DNA of 33,464 nt from Dimargaris cristalligena (GCA_027576995.1 JANBQC010000294.1:1-33464), one strand, 5' to 3'; shown: positions 21,860 through 32,716, counted from the stretch's first letter. Notes: generated by a model not told the origin, from the sequence alone. A program made the numbers and translations.

Positions 21860-23004
21860 CTGTCGTGGACGTATTTTGTATTTTTATAGGCTTGGTATCT
21901 GGTTGAATACATGTCTTTAGCAGGGGGGATATATTTAAACAGTTGGCTGTGGATTGTTGTGTTCCAAATTAGGACCCTGTATTCCGCGTTGGATTCATGA
22001 ACGCTCTGTCGTAGGAGGGGGTTTACTGCTGTCGTGTGGATATTTGAGCGACACCTCCAGACTGTGCCCTCTAATTCCCACATACTTAAGTTTTCTATTT
22101 TGGCTGGAAAATAGGATAGTTGTGTTTAATAATGAAGGTTGGGGAGGGTGTGTAGTTGTTTTAGATGGAAGTATCCATTTCGGAATCGTATAGGCAAACC
22201 GTACCTGCCTTGTATTATCTCCTTCTTGCTTGTGCGATGCTTAGCATTCCAGCGTGCTGCTTTGCTTGTAGCCCAGGAACCCAATGAGCGAGTTCCACGC
22301 TTGTTTTCCGAATAAACTGCAGCTCTCCATCTATATACCTCTATGGCTGAGACGGCAATACTACCCTAGTGATTCGGGTGAATCAATAATATACTGGAAT
22401 CTTCTCCCATCCCAAGCACCCGGCGGGACCAAATCCTTGTGTGAGTGATCAGAAAAGAACCCCTGCCTGCTCAGGTGGTTCCGAAACTCCGCATTAATTC
22501 ACTCCCCCCTCCCCACACCTGCAGCAGCAGACACCCATTTCCCTTGGGCTGAACGGGGGGGGAAAGAACGCTCCGCATATGCTGGCGTTCTTAAGGATCC
22601 CTCCTCCCGCGGTTCCCTTGATCCTTCGTTTCGGTTGTTTAATATTTTTTCGTTATTGCGTTGAGTTCGAGGTCCCATTCTCAAGGTAAGCAGGTGTTCT
22701 CGCTGGGGTCTGTGCCCATCTACATATCTGCTCTACCACTGGACTATGCTATGCGCGGTTCTGGGCTGGCTACTCAGCTGCTCTGACCCTCATCTCGCTC
22801 TGATCTAACCTCCCCAGCCTTACCCGATCTCTGACTCTGCCCTTCCCCAGACGTTCCCCCCCATTTAGCGTCTTGGTCATCCCCTCGTTTCATCTTTGTT
22901 TTCTTCACGTACTGTCTTATCGATCGATTTTCTGGTTTCGACCCGTCCCCGTTGCTGGTATTCTGTCTCGCTAACTTCGTCTGTTAACCGTACACGATCG
23001 CACT
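21860..23004. other. Leader region of the coiled-coil protein gene
   Basis: No coding region is supported. The last 500 bases are pyrimidine-rich. A likely 5' UTR intron runs from GTAAGC at 22686 to CCCCAG at 22817, with a CTAAC branch-like element only a few bases before the acceptor. The heavily C/T-rich leader fits a highly expressed gene. Confidence 0.4.
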
Positions 23005-25101
23005 ATGCTGTCGGTCATTGTCTTTGTCCTGGGCCTCTTGGCCGCGGGACTTTACTTCGCCCGCCCGGACCTGTTCGGTGCTGCCGGCTCCTCCAAGACC
23101 CGCTCGGGTCGCACTTCGGGGGGCTCCAAGCCCGCCAAGGACCAGAGCAACAGTGGTAAGAAGGGTAACACTTCCGCCCGAAGCAGCGGTAAGAACACCC
23201 ACGCTTCGCCCAACGGCTTTGCCGACAAGACCAGCGTTTCCACCAAGAAGGTGAAGACCGCTACTGGTTCCGTGGAGGCTCCCGCCGCCGAGGCCAAGAC
23301 CGCCACGAAGGCTAGCCGTAACCGCAAGAAGAAGGGTGGCGCTAAGAAGACCAACGCCCAGTTCGCGGCCAAGGCGGCTAGTGAATCGGAAGCCGAAGAG
23401 TCCGAAGAGGAAGTTTTCTCCTCTCGCGTTGCTTCGAGCAACCCCTTCGATCTGTTGGACGCGTCTCGCGCTGCCAAGTCGGCTAAGAAGGGTAGGAAGG
23501 CCCCCGTTTCGGACGCCCCCGTCGCCGCTAGCTTTAGCCCTGAATTGCCGTCCCAGGCCCACGCTTCGCTGCCCGCGACCACCGCTCCAATCAAGGCCTC
23601 CCGGTCCTCCTCCAGCTCCTCCTCCTCGCCCGCCACCGATTCGGACGGCTTTGTTCCCGTTAAGCGCGAAGGTGGTAAGAAGAAGGGCAGCCAGGTCCCT
23701 TCCAAGACCGCCGCTGCCCCTGCTGCCCAGCCCGCCCCGAAGGTCGTGGAACGTTCCGCGGAAGCCGAAATTGTGACTGCTGCTCCCGTCTCCGAGCCGG
23801 TCACCCAGGACCTCGCCACCGGTGAATTGGAACCCGTGGCCGTCGATGCCCCTGCTTCTGGCGTGTCTACCGCTCAGCTGACCCAGCTCGAATCCGAATT
23901 GAGCCAGAAGAACGCCGAGATTGACGCACTGAACCGCCGCCTCCAGCAGAGCCAGACCGAAAGCCAGAAGGTGTCTAAGAAACTTCAGGACATTCAGAAC
24001 CGTGTGTCCCACCAGGATACCGACCGCCAGGTCTACATCAACCAGATCAAGACCTTGGAGAACAAGGTCGAATCGCTGAATTACACCAACCAGCTGATGT
24101 TCAAGCAACTGGGAACCAACAAGGAAGCCGAGAAATCCATGAAGCTCTCCAACGCCCAATTGGAACTTACTCAACAGCGCCTGCGCGAGAACGAGACCAC
24201 CCTGCGCAACGAGATTGACCAGCTCACTCGGGCCATGGATCAGCTCCGCAGCGAACGTATGTCCTGGTACACTGATAAGGACTCGACCAACCGCCAGATT
24301 CTGGACCTGCAGTCGAACCACTCGGCTCTGATGTCCGAGCTTAACACCAGCCAGGCCACTATCGCCAAACTCGGTGCCGATATCGAGGCCAATAAGCATG
24401 CCCTCACCCAGAAGGAACACGCTATTGTGTCGTTGGAATCCCTCGTCCAGTCATTCAAGCAGGAAGCCGAGGACCACCGCAAATTCCGCGGAGAATACGA
24501 GCAGTTGCTGCCCGAATTCCAGACCCTCGAGGACAAGCACCGTGCCCTGATCCAGAGCCACCAGGAGATCCAGGCCCAACTTCGCGATGCCCAGGACCAG
24601 TCCTCCAGCCGCCAGAGCCAGGCTTCCAACGAAGCCGCCGAGCTGCGCCAGGAGAACAGTCGCCTCAGCAGTACCGCTGATGAACTCCACAAGGAGCTCG
24701 CTGAAATCAAATCGGCCAACCAAGCTAAGCTTGGGGAAGCCGAGAGTCAGCTGACTGTCGCTGTTAAGACTGCCGAGAGTGCCGAAGCCACTGTCCAGCA
24801 GTTGAAGGATGAACTGGCCGCGGCCCGCCGGGCCCAGACTGACGCCCAAGTGCAGATTGACGAAGAGCGTGGCGCTGCCAAATCTTTTGAATCTACCCTG
24901 GAGTCCACCCGTGCTGAACTGAAGGAGGCCGATGCTGCCCAGGCCGCTGCCAAGACCGCTTTGGAGTCCGCCACCGCGGCCGACCAGGCCAAGGCGGACC
25001 AGATCACCCAGCTGACCAAGGAGCTGCAGACCGCTCGCTCCCTGATTGATCTGCTGAAGACCAAGAAGGTCGAGACCGCTCCTGTGGTTGAGGCCGAGTA
25101 A
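23005..25101 (+). CDS. Membrane-anchored Lys/Ala-rich coiled-coil protein (p180/kinectin-like)
   Basis: An intronless 698-residue protein. Residues 1-19 are one hydrophobic segment (MLSVIVFVLGLLAAGLYFA) with no cleavage-type end, best read as an N-terminal membrane anchor. Residues 25-285 are basic and Ala/Ser/Lys-rich, with an acidic patch (SEAEESEEE, 128-136), the motif SNPFDLLD (145-152), a serine run (200-208) and SDGFVPVKREGGKKKG. Residues about 290-690 are near-continuous heptads of Gln, Glu, Ala and Leu: a long coiled coil. This order resembles animal ER proteins p180/RRBP1 and kinectin, which bind ribosomes or organise rough ER. Orthology is not shown. NPFDLL also opens Stm1/SERBP1-type ribosome-binding proteins. 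Codon use is as biased as in the neighbouring ribosomal protein genes, implying abundance. Confidence 0.75.
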   Translation: MLSVIVFVLGLLAAGLYFARPDLFGAAGSSKTRSGRTSGGSKPAKDQSNSGKKGNTSARSSGKNTHASPNGFADKTSVSTKKVKTATGSVEAPAAEAKTATKASRNRKKKGGAKKTNAQFAAKAASESEAEESEEEVFSSRVASSNPFDLLDASRAAKSAKKGRKAPVSDAPVAASFSPELPSQAHASLPATTAPIKASRSSSSSSSSPATDSDGFVPVKREGGKKKGSQVPSKTAAAPAAQPAPKVVERSAEAEIVTAAPVSEPVTQDLATGELEPVAVDAPASGVSTAQLTQLESELSQKNAEIDALNRRLQQSQTESQKVSKKLQDIQNRVSHQDTDRQVYINQIKTLENKVESLNYTNQLMFKQLGTNKEAEKSMKLSNAQLELTQQRLRENETTLRNEIDQLTRAMDQLRSERMSWYTDKDSTNRQILDLQSNHSALMSELNTSQATIAKLGADIEANKHALTQKEHAIVSLESLVQSFKQEAEDHRKFRGEYEQLLPEFQTLEDKHRALIQSHQEIQAQLRDAQDQSSSRQSQASNEAAELRQENSRLSSTADELHKELAEIKSANQAKLGEAESQLTVAVKTAESAEATVQQLKDELAAARRAQTDAQVQIDEERGAAKSFESTLESTRAELKEADAAQAAAKTALESATAADQAKADQITQLTKELQTARSLIDLLKTKKVETAPVVEAE

Positions 25102-25748
25102 AAAGGGCACTCCGTCTTGCTTTTACTTTATTTCCCTTCAATCTACTCCCGAACTACCCCGATCTCAGCTTATACCCATTTGATTTATTGATTTATATCC
25201 CTGACCGTTGTTAATGGCTATGTGGCCTGTCATCCTCCTTCCCCTCCTAGTGTGGGGCAAGTATTGGAAGACTTCAAATATGGACAGGTGGGTGTATGGT
25301 AAATCAACTCTTAAAAGTGCGATTTACCTCCACCCATGTTGTTTTTTATAAATATATAAAAATAGTTTATCCTTAAGTAAATTCGCTAAGCTGGTCCATC
25401 CCAAGAGACTATTTTGTTAAAGGGTCAACTGGCTATCATATTCTTGCAATGTCAAAATATTAAAATGTAGTCTCCCAAAAAGTAGCTAATAAATCAATTT
25501 GCTCCATTTTGTATCGAAGTCCAACCTGTATTTCTTAGCGCTACGACCCTTTTCCTCGCCAGTCTAATATCACAGAGTAGGCTCAATCAACTAAGATCGG
25601 TCAGGGTTGGCGTTAAGATGTCTTTTCATTATTCCCACTTGGGCCATAGGAAACGTCGATATCAATGGGAAATCTACAGAGTAAAGTAAAGCATGTATGG
25701 AAAATGTAAATAGAACCTTTAATAGTAAGTTGGTGTTTCATAATATGC
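25102..25748. other. Gap between convergent coiled-coil and U1A-like genes
   Basis: AT-rich convergent 3' flanks. No coding region, RNA gene or mobile element is recognised. Confidence 0.5.
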
Positions 25749-27169
25749 TCATCGTTTGGCATAATCGATTTGGAAAGAGTGGTCGTTCAAAGTGGGTTGA
25801 TCGCCCAACTGCTTCTTGACATCGACGGCCTGGCTCTCCTCTTCGTATTCAACGAACGCGATATCCGATTTGCCTGGCACAAGACGAACTTCCATAAAAC
25901 CATCGTATCTAATCGGGGTGTGTGTGCGTGGGGAAGAGGGGGGAGGGAAGGGGAATACAAATCAATCAAATGCAGGGTTAGTAACAGTAATAATATACAT
26001 CTTTCAAGTCCAGCTGAATTAAAAGACCAACGTAATTCAAATTTAGCAACCGGACCATGTTATATATACCGGTGGCGCGCATTCTACTTACTTTTCAAAA
26101 AGCTCACGCAGCATAGTCTCGGTGATTTCACTGGTAAGGTTCTGCAGAAATAGAATCTTGTTAGGCGGGGCCGGCTGTACAACAGCGGGAGGACCCGCCA
26201 TGTGAGGCATACCAGGGAATAGGGCGCCAAGCATATGGGGAGGTAGCACACCCGGTGGGTAGGCCATTGGTCCACTCCCCACCGGTGGCATACCTCCTCC
26301 GGGCATTTGACCCCCCATCCCTTCGGCCCCAGGCGCTAAAGCGCCCGGAGGGACCATCGGTACACCACCACCACCCATGGCGAAGGCGTATGGGTTATGT
26401 TTCAGCATTTCCAAAGCGGCCTGACGTTCCTGGTCGCGTTTTTCCTTGGCTTCCCGATGTTGCTTTTTATAGGCCTGTACATGGGCTTCCACTTTGTCTT
26501 CACTGTCACCTTCGCCATCTTCATCGCCGTCGTTGTTGGTACTGCCATCTTCGTTTGTTTCGGCCAGGGCTTTGCGCTTGACGGTACTAAACGAATTTGT
26601 CCGGGCGTATTGGACGAGAATGGGCTTATCGAATAAAATAGTTTGTTTAGTGGCCTCGAGGGCTTTGGTGGCAGCCTCTTCGTCTTCAAATACAACGAAG
26701 GCTTGGCCACGCATGCGTAAATTGCCGTGGGCGACAATTTCCACTATTTTACCGTGTGGTTCGTACAATTTGCGAAGCGCTTCCTTGAGAGCTAAAACAG
26801 GGGAGAGTGGGAGGTGAGTCGATCAGTGGAAATAGAGTATGGAGTATTGGTTAGATAGTATAATTTTGCCTCTTCCATCGAGAGGACTGGTATATAATGT
26901 TACTAGGAGGTAAGTAGAAAGGCATAAATAGATCTATATTGATAGGAAACGGAGGTCTAACCTGGTATTTTAATTTTCTCGTTGAGGTTGCTTAAATACA
27001 ACGTGCTGTTGGGGACATTGCACGGTGGGGCTTTGGGTAGCCGTGGCTTCATCAGAGTAGCGGGCATGGGCGGAAATGGGGCCGGGTAGCCGGGCGGCAT
27101 GTAGGGCGGTAAGCCCACCATGGGCATTGGCGGTGCCATGCCGGACGGGGTGCTGGAGGGTGGCTGCAT
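25749..27169 (-). CDS. U1A/U2B''-type snRNP protein with two RRMs (3 exons)
   Basis: Minus-strand exons end at 26962, then run 26791-26092 and 25908-25749, all in phase with GT..AG borders. From ATG at 27169 the protein is 355 residues. RRM1 has STLYLSNLNEKIK (RNP2) and LRMRGQAFVVFEDEE (RNP1), the sequence typical of spliceosomal U1A/U2B''/Snf. The RNP1 follows KLYEPHGKIVEIV. A Lys/Glu-rich segment and a Gly/Met/Pro linker lead to RRM2 (NKILFLQNLTSEITE, FMEVRLVPGKSDIAFVEYEEE). U1A binds U1 snRNA and U2B'' binds U2 snRNA. Many lineages have one protein for both, and I cannot tell which applies. A Pro/Met-rich N-terminal extension of about 45 residues precedes RRM1. The open frame continues upstream to a possible acceptor at 27233, so a further 5' exon may exist. 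Confidence 0.88.
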
Positions 27170-27232
27170 TCCAAATCGATGAAGCGGATTGGCGGGTGTT
27201 AATTGAATAGAAGGGGGCCGTGTGTTAGTCAC

Positions 27233-28676
27233 TAATCCAGTCAGGCTAAAACAATAGAAAAACTAGAATAAACGATGGAGAGTATTGGGCGCATGTAACC
27301 CAAAGGAGGAATGTGGTAAAGTTACTATGGTAGGAATTAACAACGATTCAGAGTTTAAATGGAAGTATTGGTCTCACTATTTCGAGTGGTCAAGTTTTAC
27401 ATGTATAAAACGCGTTAAATCTTCTGGCACTCTTGGCCGTATAACCTTGGAGTTGAACGAGACGACTATACGCTGTTACTATAGTGGTAGAGGTTCTTGG
27501 AAGCCCACTTCCATGGCCTAATAACAGGAATGAGAGGAATATATTCACGTGACTAGTTAAGGGTCGATCAACCTCATTTAGGGAAATTAACTTCCCTAGC
27601 CAAGAATAGAGTGTGTTACTTCAACATCCGGCCAGACATATTTGAACACAATGTTAACTATTGGTCATTGAACCCCCAACTCCTCTGGTATAAACTACAT
27701 ATAATTTGAGGAACTAACAAATAGGATCTAGTCGAGGGTGCCTGCAATCCAAACTCTAATATCCCGAATTACTCAGTATTGAGGGGGCCTTTATACATTT
27801 ATTTGTTGCCGACCCTATTAGTTTGTGGGTTAGTGTCGTTTTAGATTGTATTCAATGGGGGATACCAGTGACATACTGGAGCTCACAGATTAACATACAT
27901 GTTTTTTGGTATTAGAGGTATATTGCTACTAATTAAGAACACACACGCTTGATACCTCCTCCCAAATAACCAAACTAGCAACCCCACGTACCCCGGTGAT
28001 GGAGTAGCAGTTGCTAGCTGGTAAGTCCTATCTAATAACCAACTGTATTCACATAGTTTTGGTCCAGACGGTAGTGGTCGGAATGCCGCTGGTTTATGGA
28101 GTTTAGAATATAGTACTTTGAATGGTATGCTGTAGCAGGATAGTACGGCGGGGCAATGGGGTCAATTTCACGTCAAGGAATGGGTGAGGCCCTGGAGGTC
28201 TGGTGAAGTGGGCTTGACTGGGTAGTAGTTTCCTCGCCAAAAGTACATGACGAGCGTTAACTTGAGCAAGAGCAGCAGCAGGCCCCAGTCGATTAATAAC
28301 AAAACTTATCAACTCAGCCTATTGGTCCATGTAGCAGTAGGTGTCCTCTCCCTCCCTTTTTTGGCAGGAGAGACTGATTATACAGCTGGGAATAATTTTT
28401 GGCCCTGGTGGTACTTTCCCCCCCCTCCAATTGCAACGCCCAAGCCCACCAGCGGGAGAAACCCATCCACCACTATCACCACTGGCTGACTGAGAGTGTG
28501 GATCAGCCCAGCCCAGCCTAATAAATGAGCAGCTGGATGGATGGAGGGTGAAAAGTCGATTATAGATAGAATTATAAAATCAACATTTTACCTACACCCG
28601 CGGTTGAGCCCCCTCTTTCTACCCCGAATTACTCGTATCCACACCCTCCTCGTTTTCGAACCGCAGGATTAAAAAG
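27233..28676. other. U1A-like upstream region and eS19 promoter
   Basis: Contains two weak open frames. One is 27285-27521 (+), 78 codons with no recognised family. The other is 28312-28103 (-), 69 codons with no ATG (it would need a splice acceptor), reading VNARHVLLARKLLPS with an amphipathic, mitochondrial-targeting look. Neither is convincing. Otherwise AT-rich spacer. Confidence 0.4.
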
Positions 28677-29163
28677 GTATGCGTGCGAGCTATTCCGTCC
28701 ATCCATCGCGGCCCCCTCCCCGTTCGTCAGCCCGTCAGCGTACCCCCTCCCCCATCGCCTTACTCCATACATCCGTCCATGCTATGCCCCGATCTCCGAA
28801 CACCACTTTCCGACATCCGCCCCAGAGGTATCCGCACACACGCACGTAGGCATCCATCCATCCATCCATGGATGTGCCGCACGGGCGAACCATCCGTCCC
28901 CATTGTCGATAATCCGAATCGGCGAAAGACCTACCGTCACGTAGACGAACAATGGTGAATGGGTCGTTCATGCCAACATGGGGCAACTCGCTGGACCAGG
29001 CCGCTGACGAATTATCGGCTCGATGGGATTCCTATTCTTAGAATCAGTTTTTGACCAAACCCATCTCCACCTCTCAAGGCCCGAATCAACCCGTTGAAGC
29101 CGAATCCGTTAACTAATCTCTTCCATTATTCCGGTTCTATCCCTCCCTCCCGTGACTTTCTAG
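28677..29163 (+). other. 5' UTR intron of eS19 gene
   Basis: AAAAAG is followed by a GTATGC donor at 28677. The acceptor TTTCTAG ends at 29163, immediately before the ATG. The 487-base intron includes a CATC run and no evident snoRNA boxes. Leader introns at this position are common in fungal ribosomal protein genes. Confidence 0.6.
28851..28869. repeat. (CATC)n run in eS19 leader intron
   Basis: Four CATC units plus CAT, ending in a short ATCCATGGAT palindrome. It parallels the CATC run in eL8 intron 1. Confidence 0.75.
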
Positions 29164-29826
29164 ATGGCTGGTGGTAAAACTCTTAAGGATGTCAGCGCTG
29201 CTGCTTTTATCAAGGCCTACTCCGCTCACTTGAAGCGCTCTGGCAAACTCCCCGTCCCCGAATGGGTTGACCTGGTCAAGACCTCCACTGGCCGCGAACA
29301 GGCCCCCATCGACCCCGACTGGTTCTACATCCGTACCGGTAAGTGAATCACCTTACTGTTACCATACCCAAACGAATGGCGCCAGTACCGTTATTTTACA
29401 ATGGCCGTAGTCTGACTGTCTTCTTCCTCTCAGAATATTATTACTTTTGTGGTTGGCATGGCGTTGTATAATTTCTACCTGCGTGAAACCCCATTATTCC
29501 ACGTGTATTTGATTTCACTTGTATCTAATCACTCAAGGTCTCTATTCTATTTTCCCACTGTCTCCCTTTGCAATTCGATAGCTGCCATTGCTCGCCACAT
29601 TTACGTCCGCGGCAATGTCGGTGTCGGCCGCGTCAGCAAGGCCTACGGTGGTGCCACTCGTCGTGGGCAGCTCCCCAACAAGCGGTGCGGTTCGTCCGGC
29701 TCCGTGGCCCGCAAGGCCATCCAGGGTCTTGAGAAGCTCGGTGTTCTGGAAAAGGACGCCGCCGGTGGTCGCATCCTCTCCTCCCAGGGTCGCCGTGAAC
29801 TCGACCGTATCTCCGCCCAGGCTTAA
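29164..29826 (+). CDS. RPS19: 40S ribosomal protein eS19 (2 coding exons)
   Basis: Coding exons 29164-29338 and 29582-29826 (intron GTAAGT..ATAG, 243 bases) encode 139 residues, close to the usual 140-145. Diagnostic eS19 features: [52 protein letters not shown] and a C-terminal winged-helix part with [31 protein letters not shown] and [11 protein letters not shown]. The splice completes RT-AAIARH exactly as in homologues. eS19 sits in the head of the small subunit and is needed for 18S rRNA 3' maturation. The start codon follows the leader intron directly. Codon bias indicates high expression. Confidence 0.95.
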
Positions 29827-29944
29827 ATTTTTCTAGCTACATCTGGTTTTGAGAAAGCGCGCCCGTCTTCACAACTCACGTCTTGGGCCCGTTCTTTGTC
29901 TTAGGGGTTCCCAATGATCGGTCTGTGTTTTATAAACCCATCTC

Positions 29945-29950
29945 AATAAA
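29945..29950 (+). terminator. Polyadenylation signal of eS19 gene
   Basis: AATAAA 119 bases after the stop codon. Confidence 0.45.
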
Positions 29951-30841
29951 TTCTATTTTCGAGACAATTCGCCACGGCCCCTGATCTCTGATTAGATTTA
30001 CATTTGTCATTATTTGCTATAAAGTATGCCGTTATTATTCGGGTATTCTTCCGAGTGGCATATTTTTTTCACGTTAATATCATACCCATTTCCGCCAATA
30101 TTTAGATGCATAGATAGAGATTAGAAAAATCATCAATCCACGGTAATTGTTTCGGGAAATATAGGTACAGAATAGATTCAGACAATGTATTGTTTTATCA
30201 AATCGGCTGTATCTGCTATAATAGCTAAATTTGGCGGTAGTGTTTAACGCTTACATCGTTATTTGTATTTGATTATTTCCTTTGAAATTATCGCACTTGA
30301 TGGTCATTACATTTGTATTTACTTCGCAGAGAATTTCCTTTGTTGAGCAAGGGGTGCTTTTATAGCGAGGTGTTGGAAACTAACGTTGTGGTTACTAGGT
30401 TTGAATTGATGGAACCCATGGCCGTCAATTGAATATAGTTTTAACTCACCAAATAGCCAATTTAGCAGCAATATTCATAGTTTTATTCGCCACAATATGG
30501 GTGTAATTCGGCCCAGCCGTCCATAGTTTTAATTGATATTGGTATTGGAAAACAGGCGAGATAGTTAGATAACTATCAGTGTCGTTAATACACCCTACTC
30601 GTTCACCACCCCTGCATTTTTCTTCCCGTATTTATCACTAATAAATACCATATCAAATATTTCGTTTTGCCGTAATTTATTAAACATTAGCCCTGACAAT
30701 AGGCAAGTGTTTTACGCCCCACCGCCTCCGCTCCCATAGCTGGGGCGTCATTCTCGGTTCCAGAAAACTCCGCCAAGGTCGCGAAGTATACCTCAAAAAT
30801 AATAATAACCAAAGAGAAATCCTTAGGTGACCTCTCATGAA
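29951..30841. other. AT-rich spacer after eS19 gene
   Basis: AT-rich convergent spacer without a supported gene. A minus-strand frame at 30878-30687 overlaps the end of the next gene in another frame and looks accidental. Confidence 0.5.
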
Positions 30842-31183
30842 TTAGGCCGGAACACCTTGCCAATTCAAAATAGGGCATTTATAGTCTATATGGTCGCGGA
30901 GGTCTGCCTTGGGAAGTATTTTTTTACATCCTGGGCATGCTGTTAATTTGGGCTTAAAAAACGAAAAACATTCGTTGACCATTTGAGTGGTATCATCCAG
31001 ATCCATGGTTTTGAAGTTCACGGGCAAGGAACCACTGCCGCCGAAACAACCGTCCATGGTATGGCTATCCTGAATCGAGTCTGGAAGAGTAGGGTGGGCC
31101 TGGGTAACGAAATTGGCACCAGCCATTAGCAGTAATGCCGCCAAACATAGTCGAGTTAGGTTGGGCGAACGGGAGGAGTACAT
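30842..31183 (-). CDS. Small secreted protein with C2HC zinc-finger-like motif
   Basis: An intronless 113-residue protein. Residues 10-29 are a hydrophobic signal peptide (LTRLCLAALLLMAGANFVTQ), with a plausible cleavage after TQA at 29. The mature part has Cys46 and Cys72 and then ACPGCKKILPKADLRDHI..YKC. Cys83, Cys86, His98 and Cys103 form a C-x2-C-x11-H-x4-C pattern like UBZ4/C2HC zinc fingers, which normally act inside the cell. A finger behind a signal peptide is unexpected. The protein may be an extracellular metal-binding protein, or the Cys residues may pair as disulfides. No exact family is recognised. The gene is convergent with that for eS19. Confidence 0.65.
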   Translation of the reverse strand: MYSSRSPNLTRLCLAALLLMAGANFVTQAHPTLPDSIQDSHTMDGCFGGSGSLPVNFKTMDLDDTTQMVNECFSFFKPKLTACPGCKKILPKADLRDHIDYKCPILNWQGVPA

Positions 31184-32563
31184 TTTTCACTGGGTACGGA
31201 AATGTAAAAAATCAAAAAAAAAAACTATAAACAGCAGCCAGGGAGGATTTCCTCTGCAGTACTAAACCGATTGCGAATATAAAGGTAAAATGTATAACAA
31301 AATGCCGGAGAGACAGTATATAAATATGAGATTGGGGGGGGGTGTACGAATAGCAATATTTGGTAGGAAAAGGGGTGTCGAATAAAGCTCAAGTTACAAA
31401 AAACCGATTATACGGACAGAGAAAGACAGCGGTGGCCAGTTGATATACCAGATATGATAATGCTAGTTCACTCGTCCCTTGTTCTCACCATGGCAAGTGG
31501 GGATCCCGCAAGTAGAGAGCGGGCCAATAATGGCCTATTCCGCCTAGGCCAAGAGAGTTGGCCAAACCTACTCAGGGCAAACCGGCTCATAGAACAGGGG
31601 CAGGTAACATAGCCACGGGAGTGGCTATAGGATGTGGGGGATGCGTGTCATGGGCGGGGTCAAGGAACACTTCGAAAGCAATGACCTCGATTACATGCAT
31701 ACGGTGGGTTACAGATCATATACTTGTGTGTCATGTAGTTTGAACATGTTTCAAAGGAATTCAGTGGGTAAGTAGCACATTTAGGCCGCACTGGTCAGTT
31801 TAGCACATGGCTGGAGACGGGGGATACTTGATAAAAAAAAGGGGGCATATCATATATCAATGTCGAGAGAGGACCATCCCCGCGGCCATGTGCCGTGTAA
31901 CGTTCTCTGGCGAAGAGTCTGAGAAATGGAATACAATCCTCGCTCGAATGGAAAAATAGTCAAGAATTATTGGCGTTCCCATCGGGTGTTCTAAGTCCAG
32001 TTTCCTCTTTTGTCAACATGTTGTAGTCAGCGGAGGCTGGGGACGTATAAAGGATGTACTGCTATGGGTATGCTCAAATCGGCCCTCATGAAACACTCAA
32101 CAAATTTTCGTGCGGTCAAAGGCAATTAACGGTATCATAATATCCCTGTTACATCACGGCCGTTGCTACCGTACTGGTCTAATAGGACGAATAGAGGTCA
32201 TTTCGCATCATCCGGCTAGGTATTGTAGCCTACCCCGTCAACCAATTAATCCATTGTAGGAGCTTATTATTAGCGGAAGTGCGATGGTCTACTTATATTT
32301 GTGATAAGTGGGTGGTTTCATAGGATTATTATTAGCTAAAACTAACTGCAGATACCGGTGCCGTATTTTTAGGTAAGACTATTCCCCAAACATGGCTTCG
32401 AAAAAAAATAAGTAATTAACTGGTATTAAAGCCGTTCACCACCTTTAGGCGATGAAACAGTTGTATAGGTTGGCAATATCGGCATATCAGCTGGAACCTC
32501 AGTTTAGATTGTGAAAATTCCAAGGTATATAGTTAAGCCCTTTGTTCGGCTTGGGTGAAGTCA
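31184..32563. other. Gene-free intergenic region
   Basis: No supported coding region. The only plus-strand frame of note (31558-31743) shows no family features. Base composition is ordinary for spacers in the window, with normal CpG presence. Confidence 0.5.
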
Positions 32564-32716
32564 GTCTCTCTAGCAGAGACAACCTCCTGGCCTCAATCCC
32601 TTATATATAGGCCGTTTGGACCAACCTCCCTGCTGGGGCCTAGTTCTCTTCCACCTAGCAGGGCCACTCTGAAACCTACTGGTCCCCTGGGTCCTGCCAC
32701 TACAGATATATAGTGG
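32564..32716. repeat. Three successive inverted repeats
   Basis: GTCTCT/AGAGAC at 32564-32580 with a 5-base loop. CCCTGCTGGG at 32628-32637 pairs with CCTAGCAGGG at 32654-32663 (one wobble pair). CCACTA/TAGTGG lies at 32697-32716. A TATATATA lies between the first two. They might be part of a repeat or LTR end, but no target-site duplication can be assigned. Confidence 0.45.

Noticed and set aside
22700..22780. tRNA-like A-box (CCAGTGGTAGAGC on the minus strand)
   Set aside because: No B-box, acceptor stem or anticodon arm can be placed at the right distance. It lies in the likely leader intron of the coiled-coil gene.
22984..24420. A 478-codon open frame on the minus strand opposite the coiled-coil gene
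   Set aside because: It is a mirror of strongly biased, C-ending codons on the plus strand. It is Gly/Leu-rich without domains and its coding partner is convincing.
27285..27521. A 78-codon plus-strand frame
   Set aside because: Codon use is unlike the neighbours, there is no recognised domain, and it overlaps the probable 5' region of the U1A-like gene.
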